A stretch of 5,178 nucleotides of DNA from assembly GCA_028285025.1 (NCBI GenBank), contig JANQQH010000101.1:1-5178 (forward strand), in the 5' to 3' direction. Positions 1 to 5,178 of the stretch are shown here, one piece after another (position 1 is the stretch's first letter; every line of letters begins with the position of its first letter). Both the position numbers and the translations under genes were made by a program. Under the pieces are notes generated by a model. The model was not told the origin of the DNA, did no database searches, and saw only the letters and a list, made by a program, of their open reading frames with translations. The stretch is from Hyphomicrobiaceae bacterium. GTDB taxonomy: Bacteria; Pseudomonadota; Alphaproteobacteria; Rhizobiales; HXMU1428-3.

Positions 1-210
1 TCTATCACTCCTGATTACCTTATTTGTTTGGAAGACGGGAAAAAGTTTAAGTCTCTTAAAAGACACTTGAGAACTCATTACAATCTTTCGCCTGAAGAAT
101 ATCGTGAAAAGTGGCAGTTACCCCATGATTATCCAATGGTTGCCCCTAATTATGCGGCGGCTCGTTCACGTCTTGCGAAAAAAATGGGACTTGGCCAACG
201 CTCTGGCTAA
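1..210 (+). CDS. mucR: MucR/Ros-family zinc-finger transcriptional regulator, C-terminal part (5' end outside window)
   Basis: The reading frame is open from the first base and stops with TAA at 208-210, so only the last 69 residues are present and the true start lies upstream. The fragment contains the family's DNA-binding core: a Cys at codon 9, Asp at 12, His at 22 and His at 26, giving C-x2-D-x9-H-x3-H, with the hallmark [11 protein letters not shown] stretch. The family's conserved tail follows (SPEEYREKW, then [14 protein letters not shown] and KKMGLG). Asp in place of the second zinc-ligand Cys is known in several MucR/Ros relatives. MucR proteins are cytoplasmic, AT-preferring regulators of exopolysaccharide, motility and cell-cycle or virulence genes in Alphaproteobacteria. 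That role is inferred from the family. Nothing here shows that it controls the flagellar genes nearby. A small inverted repeat (ACCAC-ac-GTGGT, 213-224) follows the stop but lacks a T-run, so it is a poor terminator. The family call is very secure; the exact paralogue is not. Confidence 0.93.
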   Translation, partial: SITPDYLICLEDGKKFKSLKRHLRTHYNLSPEEYREKWQLPHDYPMVAPNYAAARSRLAKKMGLGQRSG

Positions 211-376
211 TAACCACACGTGGTCAATTGATTATTGTCTACGAAAAAATGCATTACTTTCAATAAGGTGGGATATTTATTGTATCTTTGGTCGCACATT
301 GAGATTGAATGCCAAAAGGTTTAGACTAAGGGTCTATTAATTATGCTTGCTTTGTTTCATTAATTTTTTTCACCTC

Positions 377-400
377 AAAAAAGAACAAATGTTCTCTTTT
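377..400. promoter_or_regulatory. AT-rich palindrome with GAAC-N4-GTTC core
   Basis: AGAAC (382-386) and GTTCT (391-395) form a perfect inverted repeat around AAAT. After one mismatch (A381/C396) the symmetry continues with AAAA (377-380) against TTTT (397-400). The core matches the GAAC-N4-GTTC geometry of Gram-positive LexA boxes and lies directly upstream of the alphaproteobacterial-type LexA box at 401-415. It could be an extra LexA contact site, a weak AT-rich hairpin ending transcription from the upstream regulator gene, or chance in AT-rich DNA. The palindrome is seen directly; its role is inferred. Confidence 0.4.
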
Positions 401-415
401 GTTCTTGACTTGTTC
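401..415 (+). promoter_or_regulatory. LexA (SOS) box, GTTC-N7-GTTC
   Basis: The sequence GTTCTTGACTTGTTC is an exact match to the direct-repeat LexA operator of Alphaproteobacteria, GTTC-N7-GTTC. It encloses the predicted -35 element TTGACT (405-410), so bound LexA would block RNA polymerase. It lies 50 bp upstream of the imuA start, and imuA cassettes are known LexA targets. A further GTTC at 391-394 sits with six-base spacing from the first half-site. Confidence 0.85.
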
Positions 416-433
416 CTTTTCTTGATATAGAAC
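405..433 (+). promoter_or_regulatory. Predicted sigma-70-type promoter of imuA
   Basis: A -35 element TTGACT (405-410) is followed after 17 bp by TAGAAC (428-433), a 4-of-6 match to the -10 consensus. An alternative -10, TATAGA (426-431), has a 15-bp spacer. Transcription would begin around 440, giving a short leader of roughly 25 bases. The -35 lies inside one LexA box and the -10 overlaps the other, as expected of a tightly repressed SOS promoter. The -10 is only moderate, so its exact position is uncertain. Confidence 0.55.
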
Positions 434-444
434 ATTTGATGAAC
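430..444 (-). promoter_or_regulatory. Second LexA (SOS) box, reverse orientation
   Basis: GAACATTTGATGAAC reads on the minus strand as GTTC-N7-GTTC, again an exact match to the alphaproteobacterial LexA consensus. It overlaps the predicted -10 region of imuA. Its centre (437) is 29 bp from the centre of the first box (408), near three helical turns, so two LexA dimers might sit on similar faces of the helix. Cooperative binding is inference only. Confidence 0.75.
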
Positions 445-465
445 ATAAAATGAGGTATCAACACG

Positions 466-1326
466 ATGAAAAAGCAAGTCATTCCCACTCAGCAACAAAT
501 CCCTGCACAAACTGTTGCTGCGCTTTTACAGCAACCTCTTAGTCGTGTTCAAACACAAATAAGTGTGCCTAAGGGAGCTGGCTGTCCCCAGGCTGATCAC
601 CCCCTACATTTTAGATCTGCTTTTGCCAGCTCCCTTAAACCCTTTCATTCTTTGGTTGCGCCATCACAAACACCCCGGTTTGAAACCGAATTAAGCTTTG
701 GAGCCCCTCAAATTGATTTGGCTTTAGAAAAAGGGACGCTGGCAACAAATGGTCTTCATGAATTAAACCCTGTGCATTGGCGTGATCAAACTTCAGCTTT
801 TGCTTGTGCTCTTGGTCTTATTTCTCGTCATCAAGAAGGTCAGCCTATTTTTTGTTTCTTACAAGAAGACCAGAGTGAGCTTATTAAATGGTTATCCAGC
901 GACAAGGTTGATGACTTTAACATTCAACGTGAACAATTGGTGGTTGTAACTGCAAAACACCGTGATGATCTTTTATGGGCGATTGAAGAAACTGTTCATA
1001 GCATTCCAACGGCGGCCATTATTGCTCATTTTCCAACTTTGGAAAATTTGGCGGCACAAAGATTAAGCTATTTGGCTAAAGACCAACGTGTCCCTTGCCT
1101 TGTGGTATGCAATCATAAAATTGAAGGTCCTGTTCATGCTAACTCACAATGGTCAGTTTGCCGCAAAAGTGATTACGCCCATGACACGAAAGATATTGGT
1201 TTTGTCTTGCATCAAAAATTATGTTTGCAGCAAAATCAACCTGGTATGAGTTGGCATCTTATTTGGCAATCTGCTGATAATCGTTTTTCTGCCTCACTGG
1301 AACAAAACATTAGAACCGTGCATTAA
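466..1326 (+). CDS. imuA: ImuA-like SOS mutagenesis accessory protein (RecA-related)
   Basis: This 286-residue protein resembles ImuA, a RecA-fold partner of the ImuB-DnaE2 translesion mutasome. The evidence is the order of family features rather than a single catalytic motif. Residues 1-70 are a variable, Gln- and Pro-rich lead. FGAPQIDLALEKG...GLHEL (78-100) matches the start of the RecA-like core. QPIFCFLQ (126-133) would be a core beta strand, HRDDLLWAIEE (165-175) and LENLAAQRLSYLA (192-204) are typical ImuA segments, and the tail has SWHLIWQSADNRFSA (262-276). Where RecA carries its P-loop, this protein has NPVHWRDQTSA (101-111) with no GK[ST], so ATP binding by that route is unlikely; this is usual for ImuA. 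The ATG at 466 is supported by GAGG at 452-455, ten bases upstream, and by the LexA-controlled promoter. No imuB or dnaE2 follows: the next gene is convergent flgL. A diverged SulA-like annotation is the main alternative label, but the domain pattern favours ImuA. Confidence 0.78.
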   Translation: MKKQVIPTQQQIPAQTVAALLQQPLSRVQTQISVPKGAGCPQADHPLHFRSAFASSLKPFHSLVAPSQTPRFETELSFGAPQIDLALEKGTLATNGLHELNPVHWRDQTSAFACALGLISRHQEGQPIFCFLQEDQSELIKWLSSDKVDDFNIQREQLVVVTAKHRDDLLWAIEETVHSIPTAAIIAHFPTLENLAAQRLSYLAKDQRVPCLVVCNHKIEGPVHANSQWSVCRKSDYAHDTKDIGFVLHQKLCLQQNQPGMSWHLIWQSADNRFSASLEQNIRTVH

Positions 1327-1570
1327 CGCTTTATCGTGAGGGTTTATATATTATTTTTGATTTTTTTGTAGCATATTTTTCCTTAACCCTTAGATGCAGC
1401 GGTATTAAACTTTCCTGCATTCGTTTAGAAAAGAGAATTTTATTAAGGGGATTAGGTCCTGTTGACAAATTGTATGACTAAAGAATTTAAAAATTAAATT
1501 TATAAAAGATGGCTTGCAATTGAAACATTACAATAACGACCAATTGTAGTCACAACATAATTTTTACTGT
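1327..1570. other. Gene-free convergent spacer between imuA and flgL
   Basis: This 244-bp AT-rich stretch lies between two genes whose 3' ends face each other. No credible coding region is present. T-rich runs at about 1350-1380 could help end imuA transcription, but no clear GC stem precedes them. Weak inverted repeats are ATGCAG/CTGCAT (near 1394-1420) and TGCAATTG/CAATTGTA (1515-1522 and 1541-1548, 7 of 8 pairs, 18-base loop). Neither is a convincing terminator. An exact TTGACA is at 1462-1467 with a possible TTTAAA at 1486-1491, directed towards the flgL 3' end. No imuB or transposase fragment was recognised. Confidence 0.5.
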
Positions 1571-3070
1571 TTATATAAAGTTCACTAAACTTAATTGTTG
1601 CAATGTTGCCATTGTTTGATAGGTCGCCTGCAAGCGGGTTTGTAGATCAAGCAATTGAGCGCTCACTTCATAAATATCAGCATTTTGAATGTCTTCAGAA
1701 AAACCACGTAATAAATTGCTATGGGTTTCATGACGCTCTTTGGTTCCGGCAATTACTGAATTGGCTGAGGCAACCTCTGCAATGATATGATCAAGATGCT
1801 GACGGTTTGGTTGTTGAGATAAATTATCGGTCACCCTGTCTCGCATTGCATCATAACGCGATTGGGCATTTGCATCAGCGCTAGAGTAGGTTTGATAAGA
1901 GGCAACCGCTAAATTTTGCAGTGAAATTCTGAAGGCTTGTTCATTGGCACGAACGCCATATTCAACATTAATATAATCATCAACCCTGACCGTTTGAGAA
2001 AGGCGCGGGTCATCAGTAGCAAACTCGCCTTCATACCAAAACACGGTGTTGGTTGTGGTGCCATTGACCAAAGCGGTTGCGCTTTCAAAGGGGGGACCAT
2101 CAACCCGCTGGGGCGGGGTTGTTCCATCAAAATTGAAAAAATCTTCTGAAGCGGCAAAGTTTGACGCTGCCACCAACTCAGTATCCCCAAGCCGGATTAA
2201 TTCAGCATTCACAGCAGCTTGAATATTGGTCGCCGTATCATTGGCCGTGGCCCCAATTTCAAACTCTCCATTTTCAGAAGCAGTGCCACTGCGGGCTGTG
2301 AGCACAAGATCACGGTTTGTGCCATCTGGCAGCGTCAAGCCTATGGAGATGGTCTGTCCATCTTGGGCTGTGTTTGCCGTCACATCTAAGTTTAAGGCTG
2401 CAGGGCTGCCGGCAGGAGGGGTGGCGGTAATGCCTGTAACAGTGCTGTTTAATGATGTTAGCTTAAAACCGAATGGATGAACCCCGTCTTCAGCCAGGTT
2501 TACTTCTGAGGCACTTGGCTGGGTTACACTCACCCGTCCCTTCCCATCGGCACCCACATCAGCTAATTGGCGCTCATTGGCTATTTGATAAAAACCGGCC
2601 TGCCCGCCTTGGCCGTTTAAAATCACATCTGGTGCAATCACCGGTCTGGAACTGATCTCGCGCCCGCCATAAATATAACGCCCGCCCGCTTCGGTGTTTA
2701 ATATGGTCGCCACATCATTAAACTTGGAAAAGGATTCGTTTTGAAATAGGGTTTTGCCATCTGTGTCTAATTCAAAATTGGTATTTAAACTATTTGAACG
2801 GGTGGAGGCTGTTGCATCACGTATATGAGTTAAAGTTTGATCTAAAATGTCAATTCGCACTTGTGCTTGTTGAATGCCCCGCAAATACCCTTCTAACTGG
2901 GAAAGGTCAGCGTTAAATTCTATCAGTTGACGTCGCTCTAACCCTAGCCCGCCATAGGTTTCGGACTTTTTGCCTGTCGCCAATTGCCTTTGAAGATCAT
3001 CTGAGACTTCGCGCGAGGTCGTTACCGCCTGAAACAGGTGGGCACGTGATGTGGAAATAGGAATGGCCAT
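1571..3070 (-). CDS. flgL: Flagellar hook-associated protein 3 (hook-filament junction protein)
   Basis: The 499-residue product belongs to the flagellin/FlgL family. FlgL forms the outer layer of the hook-filament junction, outside the cell, and is exported by the flagellar type III system, which fits the lack of a Sec signal peptide. The helical N-terminal D0/D1 part (1-140) has ISTSRAHLFQAVTTSREVSDDLQRQLATGKK-like spacing and a GGRYIYGGRE turn (129-138). The helical C-terminal part (375-499) ends in the family pattern DIYEVSAQLLDLQTRLQATY (465-484) then LSLVNFI. Between them lies a beta-rich, Thr/Asn/Asp-rich variable region; residues 205-315, with ISIGLTLPDGTNRDLVLTA (241-259) and ASEDFFNF, form an inserted surface domain. 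It is much longer than enterobacterial FlgL (about 317) but of a size seen in Alphaproteobacteria. The ATG is supported by AAGGA (TCCTT at 3079-3083) eight bases upstream. The gene follows flgK after 27 bp, so the two are probably cotranscribed. A flagellin is the main alternative, but the position after flgK favours flgL. Confidence 0.92.
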   Translation of the reverse strand: MAIPISTSRAHLFQAVTTSREVSDDLQRQLATGKKSETYGGLGLERRQLIEFNADLSQLEGYLRGIQQAQVRIDILDQTLTHIRDATASTRSNSLNTNFELDTDGKTLFQNESFSKFNDVATILNTEAGGRYIYGGREISSRPVIAPDVILNGQGGQAGFYQIANERQLADVGADGKGRVSVTQPSASEVNLAEDGVHPFGFKLTSLNSTVTGITATPPAGSPAALNLDVTANTAQDGQTISIGLTLPDGTNRDLVLTARSGTASENGEFEIGATANDTATNIQAAVNAELIRLGDTELVAASNFAASEDFFNFDGTTPPQRVDGPPFESATALVNGTTTNTVFWYEGEFATDDPRLSQTVRVDDYINVEYGVRANEQAFRISLQNLAVASYQTYSSADANAQSRYDAMRDRVTDNLSQQPNRQHLDHIIAEVASANSVIAGTKERHETHSNLLRGFSEDIQNADIYEVSAQLLDLQTRLQATYQTMATLQQLSLVNFI

Positions 3071-3097
3071 AGCTCTTATCCTTAAACCTTCAAATCA

Positions 3098-4972
3098 TTA
3101 AACTGACTGGATTAAAATATCCATTAACTCACCGGTCACAGCCATTACCCGTGCATTGGCGGAAAAGGCTTGCTGCAAAGCAATTAATGAAGCCAGCTCT
3201 TCATCAATGTTAACGCCTGTGTCGGTTTCATATTTTTCTCGCAAACTGTTGGTTACAGCCTCTTGGGCGGTCACATTTAAGTCTGCCCGCTCAGACTGAG
3301 AGGTTTGAAACGAAATAATATTTTGCGCAAAATCAATTACAGTTCCTGAAAACGGGGAAGCGGGCAAGCCAATGCCGGTGTCACCTGAAAACTGCACATT
3401 GTTTAAGGTCAGGCGCTCTAGCATATCAAGCGGTCGGGCGTTATCTCCAATGGGTGTCTCTTGTGCGCTGGCATATTTTATTAAAAGTTCTGGGTTGTCT
3501 GCGACCTGCCCATTAATAACTATGCGGCCTGCAAACCCGGTTCGGGTATAACCCCCGTCAACCGCACCGGTAAAGGGCTGATTGTTGGCCGTATCCAAAA
3601 ACAGCGGGAAGCCAAGACCTTGGTCTTGCTCATTTATGGCCGTTACCGTTTTTGATACGCTGTTTATATTTGTATTATCGGGTGCGCCATCATCAACGAT
3701 TCTCAATGTTCCAGCGCTAGGTGATGTCACGGTGATGTTTGCCCCTAATGCTGTATCAAGAGCAGCGGCAATGGCAGCATCTGTGCCTGAAAAATCAATC
3801 CCGATAACTGTATCATTCGGGTCTGGCGTCACATCGTTGCTCAGGGGCAAGCTTGATGGATCACTCACACTCACAATTGAAACATTATGGGTTGTTGGCC
3901 CGGTATTATCGGTATATTGCAAATGGATGATATTGCCAGGCTGAAGATCGCTCATATCAATATCAAAGCCAGCGGCTGCCCCGGCAGTTACTGCGGTGCC
4001 ATCCACATCAGAGTTAGACAAAGCTAAGCTTAAACCTTGTGCCAAATCATCTAATTGTCTTTGTGCTTGTGGTAAGGTTGTATCGCGCAATTCTATCCAG
4101 GCGCCTAACTTTCCTGTTGTTAGAATTCCATTCTCAATCAGGTCAATTTGAAACCCATTGGTCCCTTGCAAGCTAACTGTGCCCACCCCGCGCAAAGTTT
4201 CATCTGTGTGATACAGAGCATTAGCGTTTACAGAACCATTGCGGTCAAACAACAGAGTGACAGCCTCATTGTCAACCAAGACATTCCCGCTTTTAGAATA
4301 AACAATAGCCCGCCCGTTATCATCTTCTCGAACGTTGACCTCTAAATACTCAGAGATCTTGTTGACCAACAAATCTCTTTGGTCTTTCAGGTCTGCGCTT
4401 TCAGCCCCTAAAGCTTGCGCATTTGCGATTTGGGTATTTACTTCTTCTAGTTTTTGCAAAAAATTATTCAAGTCTGCGATACCATCAGCTATGGAATCTT
4501 CTGCCAATTGCCGCAAGGATTGCACACCATCTGTTAAATTGCGCAACGTGCTTGCCACACCTTCAGCTTGGGCAATAACAGCTGCGCGCGCGGCGTGTGA
4601 TTCTGGTTGAGTGGAGAGGTCTTGCAAAGATAGGGTAAAATCATTTATCCGCGTGTCTAGCGCACCGGGGCCTCCTGGTGCGCCAAACAATCTATCAACT
4701 TGCGTTAAAAAACTTGATATTTCGTTGGAATAAGCAAGGCGGCTGTCTTCGATAAAAAGTTGCTGTTGAACAAACTGGTTTACCTCACGGTAAACACCAG
4801 AGATCCTTGCCCCCAGCCCTTGTTCACCAGCCAGCAAGTTTTCTTGAGCTGCAACTTTTCGCGTATAACCATCTGTGCCAGCATTGGCAATATTGCGCGC
4901 CACAACATCAATTGAGGTTTGCGTTACCCTTAAGCCGGAATTAGATGTGCTTAATATATGTGTTAAACCCAT
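3098..4972 (-). CDS. flgK: Flagellar hook-associated protein 1 (hook-filament junction protein)
   Basis: The 624-residue product is FlgK, the first junction protein added to the tip of the completed hook after export through the flagellar type III apparatus. The N-terminus has the rod/hook family signature: a helix (1-28) followed by RNIANAGTDGYTRK (26-39). A helical stretch (about 75-215) includes LKDQRDLLVNKISEYLEV, a typical FlgK segment. Residues 216-320 form the next domain, ending in LRDTTLPQAQRQLDDLAQGL (295-314). Residues 336-430 are an inserted beta-rich region (DMSDLQPGNIIHLQYTDN; NDTVIGIDFSGTDAAI; TLRIVDDGAPDNT) common in alphaproteobacterial FlgK. The C-terminal helices carry the hallmark DEELASLIALQQAFSANARV (590-609) and end MDILIQSV. 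The start at 4972 keeps the conserved N-terminal helix intact; the upstream GTGAG, six bases before ATG, is a modest ribosome binding site. It lies 72 bp after flgE and 27 bp before flgL, consistent with a flgE-flgK-flgL operon. No sigma-54 promoter was seen in the 72-bp gap. Confidence 0.96.
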   Translation of the reverse strand: MGLTHILSTSNSGLRVTQTSIDVVARNIANAGTDGYTRKVAAQENLLAGEQGLGARISGVYREVNQFVQQQLFIEDSRLAYSNEISSFLTQVDRLFGAPGGPGALDTRINDFTLSLQDLSTQPESHAARAAVIAQAEGVASTLRNLTDGVQSLRQLAEDSIADGIADLNNFLQKLEEVNTQIANAQALGAESADLKDQRDLLVNKISEYLEVNVREDDNGRAIVYSKSGNVLVDNEAVTLLFDRNGSVNANALYHTDETLRGVGTVSLQGTNGFQIDLIENGILTTGKLGAWIELRDTTLPQAQRQLDDLAQGLSLALSNSDVDGTAVTAGAAAGFDIDMSDLQPGNIIHLQYTDNTGPTTHNVSIVSVSDPSSLPLSNDVTPDPNDTVIGIDFSGTDAAIAAALDTALGANITVTSPSAGTLRIVDDGAPDNTNINSVSKTVTAINEQDQGLGFPLFLDTANNQPFTGAVDGGYTRTGFAGRIVINGQVADNPELLIKYASAQETPIGDNARPLDMLERLTLNNVQFSGDTGIGLPASPFSGTVIDFAQNIISFQTSQSERADLNVTAQEAVTNSLREKYETDTGVNIDEELASLIALQQAFSANARVMAVTGELMDILIQSV

Positions 4973-5044
4973 AATAAACTCACTGGAATTTTAAGTCCCC
5001 CTATTGGGCGAAAAGCTAAAAACACATAGAAATCCTTCAAAGGC

Positions 5045-5178
5045 TTAACGAACCATGTTTAGTGCTTCCTGCATCATCTCATCACCGGTTGATACAATCC
5101 GCGTATTGGCGGCATAAGCCTGTTGTGTCACGATTAATTTGGTAAATTCGTCGGCAATATCTGTATTGGAGCTCTCTA
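5045..5178 (-). CDS. flgE: Flagellar hook protein, C-terminal end (5' part outside window)
   Basis: The frame reads off the right edge of the window and stops with TAA at 5047-5045, leaving 43 complete residues. They match the C-terminal domain shared by rod and hook proteins: ESSNTDIADEFTKLIVTQQA followed by YAANTRIVSTGDEMMQEALN and MVR. In this family the segment forms the terminal helix that packs inside the hook tube. The position directly upstream of flgK, on the same strand, makes FlgE the best choice; FlgG or FlgF share the fold and cannot be fully excluded from so short a piece. FlgE is polymerised outside the cell to form the universal joint between rod and filament. The beginning of the gene and its promoter are outside the window. 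Confidence 0.88.
   Translation of the reverse strand, partial: ESSNTDIADEFTKLIVTQQAYAANTRIVSTGDEMMQEALNMVR

Noticed and set aside
322..336. Small hairpin TAGAC-taagg-GTCTA after mucR
   Set aside because: It has only five pairs and no T-run immediately after it; it is too weak to call a terminator.
104..340. Open frame of 78 codons overlapping the mucR 3' end and the following spacer
   Set aside because: It overlaps the strongly recognisable mucR frame, its product has no family-like pattern, and no ribosome binding site supports it.
1515..1548. Inverted repeat TGCAATTG/CAATTGTA as a possible terminator of flgL
   Set aside because: The stem is AT-rich and imperfect, the loop is 18 bases, and no strong T-run follows in the flgL direction.
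1603..1785. Plus-strand open frame of 60 codons opposite the flgL 3' end
   Set aside because: It is antisense to the conserved FlgL C-terminal helices and lacks a ribosome binding site.
1909..2190. Open frame of 93 codons on the minus strand inside flgL
   Set aside because: It lies in another frame of a well-supported flgL and its product looks like out-of-frame coding sequence.
3582..3944. Open frame of 120 codons on the plus strand opposite flgK
   Set aside because: It is antisense to the clear FlgK reading frame and shows no recognisable domain; such frames arise from codon bias on the opposite strand.
4148..4610. Two plus-strand open frames opposite flgK
   Set aside because: Both are antisense to conserved FlgK helical regions and have no supporting signals.
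4973..5044. Possible separate promoter for flgK in the flgE-flgK gap
   Set aside because: No sigma-54 GG/GC pair or convincing -35/-10 pair was found, so cotranscription from upstream of flgE is the simpler reading.

Overview
The window looks like part of an alphaproteobacterial chromosome. GC content is roughly in the low-to-mid 40s by eye, and the spacers are more AT-rich. Three independent signs support the placement: a MucR/Ros-type zinc-finger regulator, GTTC-N7-GTTC LexA operators (the alphaproteobacterial SOS box), and a flgE-flgK-flgL cluster whose FlgK and FlgL resemble the long hook-associated proteins of Hyphomicrobiales and relatives. The genus cannot be fixed from this sequence.

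Layout, left to right. Positions 1-210 (+) hold the C-terminal end of a MucR-family regulator that starts outside the window. A 255-bp AT-rich spacer (211-465) follows. Its last ~90 bp form a dense LexA-type control region overlapping a predicted promoter. Positions 466-1326 (+) encode a 286-residue ImuA-like protein, a RecA-related accessory factor of SOS mutagenesis with no Walker A motif. A gene-free convergent spacer (1327-1570) separates it from the flagellar genes. On the minus strand, reading right to left, come the 3' end of flgE (hook), flgK (hook-filament junction protein 1) and flgL (junction protein 3), probably one transcription unit.

The flagellar genes work together in hook-filament assembly: FlgE polymerises into the hook, and FlgK then FlgL form the junction on which filament assembles. 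The imuA gene is a separate, damage-inducible unit. In most alphaproteobacteria imuA is followed by imuB and dnaE2. Here it is alone and faces flagellar genes, while retaining what looks like an elaborate SOS operator. That operator has two consensus LexA boxes in opposite orientation plus an adjacent GAAC-N4-GTTC palindrome, and it is the most notable feature of the window. No tRNA, rRNA, CRISPR array or intact mobile element was seen.
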